This document shows, piece after piece, positions 26,719-36,338 of a stretch of 50,480 nucleotides of DNA; position 1 is the first letter of the stretch, and every line of letters starts with the position of its first letter. Position numbers and translations under genes: made by a program. The stretch lies in contig JAFLBR010000022.1 of the NCBI GenBank assembly GCA_017303795.1, forward strand, positions 1-50,480. The letters run 5' to 3'. The notes beneath the pieces are model-generated. The model was not told where the DNA came from. It made no database searches and saw only the letters and a program-made list of their open reading frames with translations. The DNA comes from Cytophagales bacterium (lineage in GTDB: Bacteria > Bacteroidota > Bacteroidia > Cytophagales > Cyclobacteriaceae).

Positions 26719-27312
26719 TTATACGATTGATGACAGCGGAATTTCTGGCGCATCCATACCGAGCATGGCATTAATCAGTTTACACGATTCGTACTTAACA
26801 ACATCTTCAACCCGAATTTCAGTTGATTTAATCTGATTGGAATCTAGTAAAAATGCCCGCATGGTTCCAGCTAATAAAAAAGTAGCTGGCGTAAACCATT
26901 CATCTCCTTTTCTAAAAATAAGGTTAGCATAACTGGCATCGGTAACAAATCCGCTTCTGACAATTATTATATCATCGCACCCTTCACGTTGCTGATACAA
27001 TTCATTTAATGTCTGTCGGTTTTCAAATTTATGAGCATAACTTATCGTATCTGAACTAATTAGTTTTAAAGATTGAACTGGTTTAGTCAGATAAGGAACA
27101 AACTCAATCTGTCTTACTTCTGTATCATAAATAACTCTGACTTTATATAACCCCGATTCAGGATACTCAGAAGATTGAAGTTTGTTTTCCAGCGTCCATT
27201 TATTTGAAACTCCAAACAATTCTTTCGAACTGGATTCCACGCGTAACTGGTGATATTTCAAATTACGAAACTCACCATCCTTCAGATAAATTGATTCAAT
27301 TAACCGGGACAT
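26719..27312 (-). CDS. Aminotransferase class IV, probable aminodeoxychorismate lyase
   Basis: A small fold-type IV PLP protein of 197 residues, at the short end for the family. PLP Lys in ISYAHKFENR (about residue 95), the DDIIIVRSGFVTDASYANLIF segment with Glu/Asn-type motif, and LLAGTMRAFLL match PabC/BCAT-like proteins. It overlaps pabB by 17 bases, so the role inferred is release of 4-aminobenzoate from aminodeoxychorismate for folate synthesis. The usual Glu of the catalytic neighbourhood is replaced in VTDASYAN, a mild oddity. Confidence 0.8.
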   Translation of the reverse strand: MSRLIESIYLKDGEFRNLKYHQLRVESSSKELFGVSNKWTLENKLQSSEYPESGLYKVRVIYDTEVRQIEFVPYLTKPVQSLKLISSDTISYAHKFENRQTLNELYQQREGCDDIIIVRSGFVTDASYANLIFRKGDEWFTPATFLLAGTMRAFLLDSNQIKSTEIRVEDVVKYESCKLINAMLGMDAPEIPLSSIV

Positions 27313-28264
27313 ATATTTTCTGAATCACTTCGTTATACTCGGCCTGCCAATTACTGCGGGTGGTTATTCCGCCTCCACTTCTGTAATGAAAAAAATCATC
27401 TTGCTGCTCTATAAACCTAATGTTCACACAACTATCCAGATTATGGCCATCAAAATAACCAAACACACCGGTATAATAGCCACGCAGATCTTGTTCAGCT
27501 TCCTGAATAATAGCTAACGTTTTTTTCTTAGGCGCACCACTAATAGAACCGGCCGGCAATAACGTTGCCAGTAAACTCCCAATCTTTTGTTGATACTCCG
27601 GCAGCACTTCACCCATAACTTCAGAACTAACCTGTAATATAGAATTACGGTTTGTTTTTATTTTATCCAGATAGCGAAATCGGGACACCCGAACATTTGC
27701 TGCTACCTGCGCCAAATCATTCCGAATTAAATCAACAATGGTAACATGTTCGGCTTTTTCTTTTTCGTTATTCAGAATTACCGCAGCAGCATCAGCAATA
27801 CTGGCATCAATAGTTCCCTTCATGGGGTAAGCATAAATTTTACCTGCTGAGATTTTGATAAAACTCTCGGGCGAGAAAAATAAAAACTGATTGCGTAGCC
27901 AGCAACGATAAGGAGCTTTTACCTGAAAAAATAATTCTTTCAGCGTGGCATTGATTTCAATTCGCGATTTTACCGTAAGGTTTGTAAGAAATGAATTCCC
28001 ATAATGCAGATGATCCATTACTTTATCAAACTTCATGCGGTAATCAGCTTGATTAATTGACTCTACTTTCAAAGAAAGTTCCTTGTTCGATTCAACAACA
28101 GGCGCATTGGTAAATCCATTTATGGAAAACAATAACTCATCGACTTCAACCTGATGTGGCAACCAAAGCCGTGGTTGCTGCATTTCGAAATCAATCAGAA
28201 AAAGGAATGGCTCTGCTGCTTTACTCAGCGCATCTGCTGTTTTAATAAACTCGCTTGTATTCAA
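27296..28264 (-). CDS. pabB: Aminodeoxychorismate synthase component I (PabB)
   Basis: A chorismate-binding enzyme, 322 residues. It lacks most of the N-terminal regulatory domain of TrpE-type proteins, as PabB of this size often does. Conserved core: FLTNLTVKSRI, CWLRNQFLFFSPESFIKI, YAYPMKGTIDAS, EHVTIVDLIRNDLAQV, LLPAGSISGAPKKKT, GYYTGVFGYFDG and RFIEQQDDFFHYRSGGGIT. It aminates chorismate with ammonia delivered by PabA, which is not in the window. Translationally coupled with the downstream lyase by overlap. Confidence 0.93.
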   Translation of the reverse strand: MNTSEFIKTADALSKAAEPFLFLIDFEMQQPRLWLPHQVEVDELLFSINGFTNAPVVESNKELSLKVESINQADYRMKFDKVMDHLHYGNSFLTNLTVKSRIEINATLKELFFQVKAPYRCWLRNQFLFFSPESFIKISAGKIYAYPMKGTIDASIADAAAVILNNEKEKAEHVTIVDLIRNDLAQVAANVRVSRFRYLDKIKTNRNSILQVSSEVMGEVLPEYQQKIGSLLATLLPAGSISGAPKKKTLAIIQEAEQDLRGYYTGVFGYFDGHNLDSCVNIRFIEQQDDFFHYRSGGGITTRSNWQAEYNEVIQKIYVPVN

Positions 28265-28275
28265 TGCACTGATGG

Positions 28276-28902
28276 CTATGGAATATTCATGTACTTATGA
28301 ACTTGCAAAGAAATCTGCCACTGAGGGTTCTTCTTTACATACTCAATAAGCTGTGGCAGAATATCATTTTCTTTCGACCACTCCGGTTGCAAGTACAGTT
28401 TACATTCCGGTCCAACTTGTTTTGCAAAATCTTCAGCCCAGGCAAAATCACTTTTATGAAAGACCACCACTTTTAATTCATGAGCTTGTGCCGCGACAGA
28501 AGGATGTGGTGGTTTAAATTTTTTAGGCGAGAAACAAATCCAATCCCACGTTCCGGTAATCGGATATGCCCCCGAAGTTTCGATGTGCGTTCGTAAACTT
28601 TTATCTTTTAAAACATCGGTAAGTGCCTGCAGATTATGCATGGATGGTTCGCCACCGGTAATCACACAGATTTCAGTACCACTTGCTTTTGCTTTATCGG
28701 CAATAACATCAACTGCAATTTTTGGATGCGCATTTACATCCCAGCTATCTTTTACATCGCACCACACACAGCGCACTTCGCAACCACCCAAACGAATAAA
28801 GTAAGCAGCCCGCCCCTGATGAAAACCCTCACCTTGAATGGTGTAGAAGTCTTCCATTACTGGTAACTCAAGATTTAAAATTTCGGATTCCGAATTTGAC
28901 AT
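28276..28902 (-). CDS. queE: 7-carboxy-7-deazaguanine synthase (QueE)
   Basis: A radical SAM enzyme that ring-contracts 6-carboxytetrahydropterin to CDG for queuosine. 208 residues. Cluster Cys41, Cys45 and Cys48 in GGCEVRCVWCDVKDSWD (CxxxCxxC), the EDFYTIQGEGFHQGRAAYFIRLGG opening, the VITGGEPSMHN glycine-rich SAM motif and HIETSGAYP. It is 11 bases from pabB in the same direction. Together with queD at 10901-11320 it covers two consecutive steps of preQ0 synthesis. Confidence 0.95.
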   Translation of the reverse strand: MSNSESEILNLELPVMEDFYTIQGEGFHQGRAAYFIRLGGCEVRCVWCDVKDSWDVNAHPKIAVDVIADKAKASGTEICVITGGEPSMHNLQALTDVLKDKSLRTHIETSGAYPITGTWDWICFSPKKFKPPHPSVAAQAHELKVVVFHKSDFAWAEDFAKQVGPECKLYLQPEWSKENDILPQLIEYVKKNPQWQISLQVHKYMNIP

Positions 28903-28948
28903 TATCCCATCGATTTTAAATTTTAAATACGGAATTCAAAATCCTGAA

Positions 28949-29836
28949 TCAAGGATTTCGCAGTTCGGTAGCACGGAGCGTATTCAATAATAAAGAAGCA
29001 ATCGTCATAGGCCCAACACCACCGGGCACCGGGGTAATGAAAGAAGTTTTTGACGCCACTTCCTTAAACTCTACATCGCCTTTAAGGCTATAACCATTTT
29101 TATATTGCGGGCCTTCTACACGTGTAGTACCTACATCAATTACTACAGCTCCTTCTTTCACCATATCAGCCGTAATTAAACCGGGCTTACCAACAGCTGC
29201 AATTAAAATATCGGCATGGCGGGTAAAGTGTGCAAGGTCTTTCGTGAACTTATGACAAATGGTAACGGTGGCTTTACCTTCTTCCACTAACATCATACTT
29301 AAAGGTGCGCCCACTAACCGGCTTGCTCCTACTACCACACAATTTTTTCCTTCGGTTGCAATCTGGTAGCGCTTCAACAATTCCATTACACCATAGGGTG
29401 TAGCGGGTAACAACAACGGATTTTTCGAAACAATACTTCCAAAGTTGCGATTGGTAAACCCATCTACATCTTTATCAGGACGAATTTTTTCGGTAATCTT
29501 TTCAACAGAGATGTGAGCCGGCAACGGCAACTGCACAATAAACCCATCTACATCTTCATCGCGGTTTACCTGATCGATGTGCTTCATTAGCTTGTCTTCG
29601 CTAATGGTATCGGCAAAGCGCAACATGGAATAATGAAAACCAACTTCCTTACAAGCTTTTACTTTGTGATCGACATACGTCTGACTGGCGCCATCATCGC
29701 CTACCAGAATGATTGCCAGGTGTGGCACTTTTTTTCCGGCATGCTTGCGCAGCATTACTTGCTCCGAAATTTCTTTCTTTATGTCAGTCGAAATTTTCCG
29801 ACCATCAATGAGTGTATAAGTTGTAGTTCCTGTCAT
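28949..29836 (-). CDS. folD: Methylenetetrahydrofolate dehydrogenase/cyclohydrolase (FolD)
   Basis: A bifunctional one-carbon enzyme interconverting methylene-, methenyl- and formyl-THF. 295 residues from the ATG at 29836 (MTGTTTYTLIDGRK). Signature blocks: LAIILVGDDGASQTYVDHKVKACKEVGF (active-site Tyr and Lys), DGFIVQLPLPAHI, the DKDVDGFTNRNFG motif, VVVGASRLVGAPLSMMLVEE and the C-terminal PVPGGVGPMTIASLLLNT. It lies 44 bases downstream of lepA on the same strand. A longer start at 29857 would add only MERQKIG. Confidence 0.95.
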   Translation of the reverse strand: MTGTTTYTLIDGRKISTDIKKEISEQVMLRKHAGKKVPHLAIILVGDDGASQTYVDHKVKACKEVGFHYSMLRFADTISEDKLMKHIDQVNRDEDVDGFIVQLPLPAHISVEKITEKIRPDKDVDGFTNRNFGSIVSKNPLLLPATPYGVMELLKRYQIATEGKNCVVVGASRLVGAPLSMMLVEEGKATVTICHKFTKDLAHFTRHADILIAAVGKPGLITADMVKEGAVVIDVGTTRVEGPQYKNGYSLKGDVEFKEVASKTSFITPVPGGVGPMTIASLLLNTLRATELRNP

Positions 29837-29880
29837 ACCTATTTTTTGCCTCTCCACAGGAGAGGGAGAGAATATTTTAA

Positions 29881-31665
29881 CTACTCAATTTTTAAAACAG
29901 CCATAAACGCTTCTTGCGGAATTTCTACGTTGCCCACCTGCCGCATGCGTTTCTTACCTTTCTTTTGTTTCTCTAACAGTTTACGCTTACGCGAGATATC
30001 GCCACCATAACATTTTGCCAATACGTTTTTACGAATAGCACTAATGTTTTCGCGGGCCACAATTTTTTGACCGATAGCAGCCTGAATCGCAATCTCAAAC
30101 ATCTGGCGTGGAATCAATTCTTTTAATTTCTCGCACAACTTTCTACCCCAGTCTTGCGCTTTGCCGCGATGCACAATAGCACTCAAGGCATCTACCTTAT
30201 CACCATTTAACATCACATCCAGCTTCACCATGTCCGACTCGCGCATGCCTATCATATGATAATCTAACGAAGCATAGCCGCGTGAAATAGATTTTAATTT
30301 GTCGAAGAAGTCAAATACAATTTCAGACAAAGGCATTTCAAAAGTCATCTCTACCCGATCGGTAGTCAGATAGTTTTGATTCATGATATGGCCTCGCTTC
30401 TCAATACAAAGGTTGATAATCGCCCCGATGTACTCGGCCTTAGAAATGATTTGCGCTTTTATGTAAGGCTCTTCAATAGAATTGATTCGTGTAGGGTCAG
30501 GCATTTCGGAAGGTGCATTCACATACACTTCCGATCCATCGGTGAGGTTTGCTTTAAATTGTACCGAAGGCACAGTGGTAATCACCGTCATGTCGAACTC
30601 GCGCTCCAACCGTTCCTGAATAATTTCCATGTGCAACATGCCCAGGAAACCACACCGGAAACCAAAACCTAATGCGGCCGATGTTTCCAACTCCCACACC
30701 AACGAAGCATCGTTTAGCTTCAACTTCTCCATAGAAGCGCGCAACTCTTCAAACTCAGTTGTATCCACCGGATAAATACCGGCAAACACCATCGGCTTAA
30801 CTTTTTCAAAACCTCTTAGCGATTCGCCAGGGTTTGAAACGGAGGTAATGGTATCGCCTACATGTACTTCGCTGGCCACTTTTATTCCGGAGATGAGATA
30901 GCCCACATTACCAGCTGCAATTTCGGTGCGCGGATGTTGGGTGAGTTTTAGTACGCCAATTTCATCGGCACCATACTCCTGCCCGGTGTTAATGAATTTA
31001 ACCTTTTCGCCTTTTCTTATTGTTCCGTTAAAAACACGGAAATAAATTTCGATACCCCGGAAAGAATTAAACACCGAATCGAAAATCATAGCTTGCAATG
31101 GCGCTTTTGGATCTCCTTTTGGTGCTGAGATTCGCTTTACCACAGCCTCCAGAATTTCAGCTATGCCCTTGCCTTCTTTGGCGCTTGCCGAAAGAATGTC
31201 TTCGCGCTTGCAGCCAATCAAATCTATAATTTCATCGGCAACAGCCTCGGGGTTTGCATGCGGCAAATCAATTTTATTCATGACTGGTATAATCTCCAGG
31301 TCATGTTCCAACGCGAGGTATAAATTTGAAATAGTTTGCGCTTCAATACCCTGGCTGGCATCTACTATAAGCAGTGCGCCTTCGCAAGAGGCAATGGCCC
31401 GCGATACTTCATACGAAAAGTCCACATGGCCAGGCGTATCGATCAGGTTTAGCGTGTATTCCTTGCCTTCGAACTTATAGTTCATCTGGATGGCGTGGGC
31501 TTTAATGGTGATGCCCTTTTCCTTTTCCAGATCCATGTTATCGAGCACCTGGGCCTCCATCTGGCGTTGGTTCAGGGTGCCGGTAAATTCCAGCAGGCGA
31601 TCGGCCAGGGTACTTTTTCCGTGGTCGATGTGGGCGATTATACAAAAGTTGCGGATGTTCTCCAT
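29881..31665 (-). CDS. lepA: Elongation factor 4 (LepA)
   Basis: A translation GTPase, 594 residues from [20 protein letters not shown]1 [10 protein letters not shown]3 DTPGHVDF, G4 MNKIDLPHA, then EF-G-like domains II, III, V and the LepA-specific C-terminal domain ([13 protein letters not shown] end with a basic [14 protein letters not shown] stretch). An ATG at 31674 would add three residues; the chosen start matches the family. The promoter -7 box is at 31704-31697. Confidence 0.97.
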   Translation of the reverse strand: MENIRNFCIIAHIDHGKSTLADRLLEFTGTLNQRQMEAQVLDNMDLEKEKGITIKAHAIQMNYKFEGKEYTLNLIDTPGHVDFSYEVSRAIASCEGALLIVDASQGIEAQTISNLYLALEHDLEIIPVMNKIDLPHANPEAVADEIIDLIGCKREDILSASAKEGKGIAEILEAVVKRISAPKGDPKAPLQAMIFDSVFNSFRGIEIYFRVFNGTIRKGEKVKFINTGQEYGADEIGVLKLTQHPRTEIAAGNVGYLISGIKVASEVHVGDTITSVSNPGESLRGFEKVKPMVFAGIYPVDTTEFEELRASMEKLKLNDASLVWELETSAALGFGFRCGFLGMLHMEIIQERLEREFDMTVITTVPSVQFKANLTDGSEVYVNAPSEMPDPTRINSIEEPYIKAQIISKAEYIGAIINLCIEKRGHIMNQNYLTTDRVEMTFEMPLSEIVFDFFDKLKSISRGYASLDYHMIGMRESDMVKLDVMLNGDKVDALSAIVHRGKAQDWGRKLCEKLKELIPRQMFEIAIQAAIGQKIVARENISAIRKNVLAKCYGGDISRKRKLLEKQKKGKKRMRQVGNVEIPQEAFMAVLKIE

Positions 31666-31696
31666 TCCCGTCATTCCGGTCTTGATTTTAAGGCTG

Positions 31697-31704
31697 CAAA
31701 TGTA
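31697..31704 (-). promoter_or_regulatory. Promoter -7 box of lepA
   Basis: TACATTTG on the minus strand, exact TAnnTTTG match, 31 bases upstream of the lepA ATG. The hairpin at 31720-31766 occupies the -33 neighbourhood, so the repeat may have come to rest next to this promoter. Confidence 0.5.
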
Positions 31705-31719
31705 GCAAGAAATAAGGCA

Positions 31720-31766
31720 AGTCCTGACAGGTCTTTATTGATCCGCTTTATAGACCTGTCAGGACT
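31720..31766. repeat. REP-like hairpin 1, upstream of tracrRNA and cas9
   Basis: AGTCCTGACAGGTCT (31720-31734) and AGACCTGTCAGGACT (31752-31766) are perfect 15-bp inverted repeats with a 17-base loop. The same arms recur at 36266-36312 and 36539-36586. It sits between the lepA promoter and the tracrRNA terminator. The rest of 31767-31858 holds nothing recognisable. Confidence 0.9.
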
Positions 31767-31858
31767 GAAAGAAGGACTTAAAGAAAAAAATACCTGGAAA
31801 TCCGAGGTATGAAAATCCGAGAAAGTTTAGTTTTAGAAACTGGGAGGGAAGGATAAAT

Positions 31859-31938
31859 AAAAAAGCCCCACCTAAGCAGGGCTAAGAAAATCTTCGGCTT
31901 ATAGCCTTATTGTGATTTGCAGACTAAAGATATTGAAA
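31859..31938 (-). ncRNA. tracrRNA of the type II-C CRISPR-Cas system
   Basis: On the minus strand, CAATATCTTTAGTCTGCAAATCACAAT (31935-31909, written here in part: GCAAATCACAAT) is an anti-repeat. Its complement TTGTGATTTGC is identical to 11 bases at the 5' end of the crRNA repeat, with a bulged middle and further pairing beyond. AAGG then CTATAAGCCG gives the short nexus hairpin GGCT-ATA-AGCC (31906-31896). After a linker, AGCCCTGC...GTGGGGCT plus T6 (31883-31859) is an intrinsic terminator. The anti-repeat, nexus and terminator order is that of Bacteroidota tracrRNAs. A -7-like TATCTTTA (31932-31925) lies inside the anti-repeat, so the exact 5' end is uncertain. It is divergent from cas9. 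Confidence 0.85.
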
Positions 31939-31956
31939 AATTAATGAAGCACAACG

Positions 31957-34900
31957 ATGAACAAAATATTTGCGCTTGATTTGGGCACCAACTCTATCGG
32001 TTGGGCTCTTCGTAATCCTAATTTATTAGAGAATCAAATTGAAAAGTTTGGAGTATTAACATTCAATAAAGGGGTGGGTATTGGCAAGACCGGGGAATAC
32101 TCCTATGCGGCAGAGCGTACTAAGAAGCGCTCCACCAGAAGACTTTATCAAGCAAGAAAATACCGATTATGGGCCACATTGGAGCATTTGATTAATGAAG
32201 GCTATTGCCCACTAAGCTTGAATGGTCTCAATAAGTGGAGACATTATGATAAAGCGGAAGCCAGAAAAAACAACAATGGAGGTAGAGTTTACCCTGTCGA
32301 TGATCTATTGTTTGATGCATGGATAAAACTTGACTTCGATGGGGATGGAAAGCCTGACTACAAAAGTCCTTATCAGCTGAGAAAAGAACTAGCAGAAGAG
32401 AAATTAGACCTTATAAAACAAGAGAACCGCTTCAAACTTGGGCGAGCATTGTATCACATTGCTCAGCGCAGAGGTTTTAAAAGTAGTCGCAAAGGAGCTG
32501 ATGATGTCAAAGAGAAAGAAACCTCTGATGATAACGACATTGTGGACTTGCAATATTCTGAGAAAAAGAAAAATAAAAACATTATCGAGTTATTTGAAAA
32601 ATACCCTGATGCAAAAACAATCGGTTCTCTGTTTGCGTCATTGGAAAATGATGGCATACGCATAAGAGAAAGTATTGCACAATATGCCATTAGGGAAAAC
32701 TTCAAAGATGAAATCAAATACATTTTCCAGATACAGGGGTTGTCACTGCAAAATGTACTTTACACTAAGCTTGTCGAGAAGGGTAAAAACAAGAATGACG
32801 GAAGCATCTTTTACAAACGACCTCTTCGCTCGCAGAAAGGATTAATCGGAAAATGTACGCTGGAACCATCTAAGTATAGAGCACCAATAAGCCATCCCAG
32901 TTTTGAAACATTCCGTGCATGGTCATTCTTAAACAACATTAAATTCAAACCCAGTGAGGATAAGGATGCAGAATGGCAGCCGTTGAATCTGGAACTAAAA
33001 AACAAAATCTATTCGAAATTATTCTTTCGCAAGAAAGCTTACTTTCCTTTTTCAGACATCACCGATTTTTTGCAAAAGGAAGGGAAGAAATGGCACTTCA
33101 ACTACAAACCAAAAACAACTGTTACCGGCTGCCCTATAACAGCCAGACTGAGAGATATTTTTGGTGAAGGTTACTTAACTATCAAAATTCCGAAAACGCC
33201 ATCTGCAAAATCGAAAAAGAATTATTACGACATTGAAGACATCTGGCATGTATTATTCTCTTACGAGGACCAGGAATATGTGAGTGAGTTTGCTGAGATA
33301 AAACTCAGTCTATCCACAGAACAAGTGAAGCAGTTTGTAACGATGTGGAATGCCACACCCGTTGGCTATGCCATGCTAAGCCTGAATGCAATTAATAAGA
33401 TCAACATCTTCTTACAAAAGGGATTGATTTATACAGAAGCAGTTCTGTTAGCCAATGTTCCTGACATTATCGGCAAGGAACTATGGGCGAAGAATGAGCA
33501 ACTGTTTATTAATGAAATCAGTAATGTGATAGATTCCAATCGTCATCAAAAAATAATACTCACTACTGTAAACAATCTCGTATCAAAACACAAAAGCCTG
33601 GAAGACCACGAAAAATTTGGCTATAAAGACGGTAACTATAAACTGACAGAGTCTGACTTTAATTCAATAGAAGAAACCATCAGGGAGCAATTTGGTGCAA
33701 ACAAATGGAGCCGAAAATCGAAAACAGAACAAGAACAAGTAACAAATACAGTAAAAGACTGCTATCAGGCTTACTTTAAGACAACGGGTCTTGAGCGGAA
33801 AGACATCAACAATGAAAGACATTTTGTAGTAAAGTCTCATAACACTATTTACTACAAATCTGATTCTGGTTATTACAGGCTCCCAAAGCTCATCGATACA
33901 CTTGCTGAATTCTTACAGCTCAATTTCAATGTGAGTGACGATCTAGTAAAGAAAATCTATCATCCATCAGAGATTAACATTTATCCTTCTGCCAAAGCAG
34001 ACAAGGACGGAGTGATAAAACTAGGAAGCCCTAAAACAGGATCATTCAAAAATCCGATGGCGATGCGGGCACTGCATGAATTGCGGAAGCTCATTAATTA
34101 CATGATAGAAACAAATCAAATAGATAGCGACACACGCATTGTGGTGGAGGTGGCCAGAGAATTGAATGACTCCAATAAACGATGGGCTATTGAAGCGTGG
34201 CAAAAACAAAGAGAGGCAGAAAATCAGGAATTTGCTGAGGCTATCTCGTTACTATTAGAAGAAAAAGCAGGCATTTCTGCGGAGCCATCTAACGAAAGTG
34301 ACATTGACAAAGTAAGGCTATTTTACGAACAAAATACGGAGCAAACCCTACCAGCTATTGCCGGAGAAGATGAAAAAGGGAAGAAGAGAAAAACGTCTGA
34401 TGAGGCTGTAAGATGGAATGGCCATGGTAAAAAACTCATCGAAAAGTACAGGTTATGGAAAGAGCAAGGATACTTATGTTTCTACACTGGTAAATTCATC
34501 AAACTAACTGATTTGTTTGATGAAAATGTAATTGACTTTGAGCACACTTTGCCCAGAAGTAAATCCTTTGATAATTCGCTGGCTAATCTTACAGTATGTT
34601 ATCATGATTACAACCGTACGATAAAGAAAAATCAGATACCCACGCAGCTGAACAACTACAATCAAGACTTTGATTTCGGAGGAAGTATAGGTATGTGTAA
34701 GGCCATCTTACCAAGATTAGATCACTGGAAAGAAAAGGTAGAGCGGATAAAACAACAAATAGATTTCTGGAGTACAAAGTCTAAAAAAGCGGCTGACAAG
34801 GGATGGAAAGATGATGCCATCCGCCAACGCCATCTATGGCTGATGGAGCTCGACTATTGGAGAAACAAAGTAGATCGGTTTACAATGGAGGAAATAACCA

Positions 34901-36273
34901 GTGGATTCAAGAATAGTCAGAAAGTAGATACTCAACTAATTTCAAAGTATGCATTTCACTATCTCAAAACTTATTTCGAAAAGGTAGATGTCCAAAAAGG
35001 TAGTATAACCGCGGAGTTCAGAAAGATATACGGACTACAAATACCGGACATCAAAAAAGACAGGAGTAAACACTCACATCACGCCAAAGATGCAGCCGTA
35101 CTTACACTAATACCCGTGGCTGCAAAAAGAGACGAATTATTAAAAACCTATTATGAGCATCAGGAAAGAAGGCAGTCATTTTCCGCTCAACCATACAAAG
35201 GATTTAAGCGAGAATTTGTATGGAACATTGATGACAGCATATTGATCAACAATATCGCTACCGACCAAACTCTAACACCTGCAAAGCGAATTGTAAGAAA
35301 GAGAGGCAAAATAGAATTGATTGAAGGAACCAGCAGTCAAAAGGTAGCAACAGGAAATACTGTGAGAGGTCAGCTACACGATGAAACATTCTTTGGGGCT
35401 ATTAAACCTGCAAAGAGAGGTGAAAAAGGAAATATATTAAGAGACGAAGCAGGAAAAATAATTCAGGAAGATAAAGTACGATATGTAGTAAGAGTTCCAT
35501 TTCAATATAAAGCCAAAGCAGATTCTCCCGGATTTAAAACTCTCGAGGAAATAGAAAAACAAATAGTGGATGAAGGACTGAAAGAACAAATTCGCAAGCA
35601 GGTAGAAAAAGCAGGAGGCTTGAAGGAAGCATTTGAACAAGGGATTTATATGCTGAATAAAAACGGTGAGCCAGTAAACAAAATTCGGCACATCCGTATT
35701 TTCAAATCCACTTCTAATCCGTTGGAAGTTAAAAGACAAACATACTTATCAAAGCATACTTACAAGCAAAACTATTATGCTAACAATGCCACTAATAGCT
35801 ACTTCGCCATTTATAAAAGTGGCGATATTAAAGAGTGCGACTTCAGAAACCTTTTTGAATCAGCAAAACTCATTAGTACTGGTACAATCAAGAACAAAAA
35901 AGATTTGTTTGAAAAACAGATTACTAAAAAGAAAGGAAAAACAAATATGGAACTGCCACTTAAGTACATACTTTCAACAGGTGTAAAAGTGCTGTTCTTA
36001 AGAAAGAATGATGAAGAGCTAAGAAACCTTCCTGCTGTAGAGTTGACTAAGCGGCTATATGTATTTACCAATTTTGAAAGTGATGGGAGATTGAATTTTA
36101 AATTTCATCTAGAAGCCAGAGACAACAAAGAGATAAAAGATAGCTCAGAAATTGATTTTGAAAACACCAGTCCAGCACTTCGATTTTCATACTCTAAATA
36201 TGATTTTTTGGTAGAAGGTTATGACTTCATAATAGAAATGGACGGAACAATTCATTGGCTAATAAAGTACTGA
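31957..36273 (+). CDS. cas9: Cas9, type II-C CRISPR RNA-guided endonuclease
   Basis: The effector nuclease, 1438 residues, matching the long II-C Cas9s of Bacteroidota. RuvC-I IFALDLGTNSIGW (Asp8), the Arg-rich bridge helix with TKKRSTRRLYQARKYRLW, RuvC-II RIVVEVARELN (Glu731), HNH IDFEHTLPRSKSFDNSLANLTVC (Asp860, His863) and RuvC-III HSHHAKDAAVL (His1041, Asp1045). All nuclease residues are present, so it should be active. The stop codon TGA (36271-36273) lies inside REP-like hairpin 2, so the hairpin sets the exact C-terminus. It is the first gene of an apparent cas9-RAYT-cas1-cas2 transcript. Gene base composition is more A-rich than lepA next to it. Confidence 0.98.
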   Translation: MNKIFALDLGTNSIGWALRNPNLLENQIEKFGVLTFNKGVGIGKTGEYSYAAERTKKRSTRRLYQARKYRLWATLEHLINEGYCPLSLNGLNKWRHYDKAEARKNNNGGRVYPVDDLLFDAWIKLDFDGDGKPDYKSPYQLRKELAEEKLDLIKQENRFKLGRALYHIAQRRGFKSSRKGADDVKEKETSDDNDIVDLQYSEKKKNKNIIELFEKYPDAKTIGSLFASLENDGIRIRESIAQYAIRENFKDEIKYIFQIQGLSLQNVLYTKLVEKGKNKNDGSIFYKRPLRSQKGLIGKCTLEPSKYRAPISHPSFETFRAWSFLNNIKFKPSEDKDAEWQPLNLELKNKIYSKLFFRKKAYFPFSDITDFLQKEGKKWHFNYKPKTTVTGCPITARLRDIFGEGYLTIKIPKTPSAKSKKNYYDIEDIWHVLFSYEDQEYVSEFAEIKLSLSTEQVKQFVTMWNATPVGYAMLSLNAINKINIFLQKGLIYTEAVLLANVPDIIGKELWAKNEQLFINEISNVIDSNRHQKIILTTVNNLVSKHKSLEDHEKFGYKDGNYKLTESDFNSIEETIREQFGANKWSRKSKTEQEQVTNTVKDCYQAYFKTTGLERKDINNERHFVVKSHNTIYYKSDSGYYRLPKLIDTLAEFLQLNFNVSDDLVKKIYHPSEINIYPSAKADKDGVIKLGSPKTGSFKNPMAMRALHELRKLINYMIETNQIDSDTRIVVEVARELNDSNKRWAIEAWQKQREAENQEFAEAISLLLEEKAGISAEPSNESDIDKVRLFYEQNTEQTLPAIAGEDEKGKKRKTSDEAVRWNGHGKKLIEKYRLWKEQGYLCFYTGKFIKLTDLFDENVIDFEHTLPRSKSFDNSLANLTVCYHDYNRTIKKNQIPTQLNNYNQDFDFGGSIGMCKAILPRLDHWKEKVERIKQQIDFWSTKSKKAADKGWKDDAIRQRHLWLMELDYWRNKVDRFTMEEITSGFKNSQKVDTQLISKYAFHYLKTYFEKVDVQKGSITAEFRKIYGLQIPDIKKDRSKHSHHAKDAAVLTLIPVAAKRDELLKTYYEHQERRQSFSAQPYKGFKREFVWNIDDSILINNIATDQTLTPAKRIVRKRGKIELIEGTSSQKVATGNTVRGQLHDETFFGAIKPAKRGEKGNILRDEAGKIIQEDKVRYVVRVPFQYKAKADSPGFKTLEEIEKQIVDEGLKEQIRKQVEKAGGLKEAFEQGIYMLNKNGEPVNKIRHIRIFKSTSNPLEVKRQTYLSKHTYKQNYYANNATNSYFAIYKSGDIKECDFRNLFESAKLISTGTIKNKKDLFEKQITKKKGKTNMELPLKYILSTGVKVLFLRKNDEELRNLPAVELTKRLYVFTNFESDGRLNFKFHLEARDNKEIKDSSEIDFENTSPALRFSYSKYDFLVEGYDFIIEMDGTIHWLIKY

Positions 36274-36312
36274 CAGGTCTTTCTTGCTTCGCTTAAAAGA
36301 CCTGTCAGGACT
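36266..36312. repeat. REP-like hairpin 2, overlapping the cas9 stop codon
   Basis: AGTACTGACAGGTCT (36266-36280) and AGACCTGTCAGGACT (36298-36312) form the same 15-bp stem as hairpin 1 with a single mismatch and a 17-base loop. The cas9 TGA is the CTGACAGG part of the left arm. RAYT translation starts 27 bases further on. Confidence 0.9.
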
Positions 36313-36338
36313 TAATTTAAAACTACGAGAGTAAAAAA

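Noticed and set aside
31720-31766. Simple terminator for lepA or tracrRNA
   Set aside because: Neither strand has a T-tract after the stem, the stem precedes the lepA promoter, and identical arms recur at two other places.
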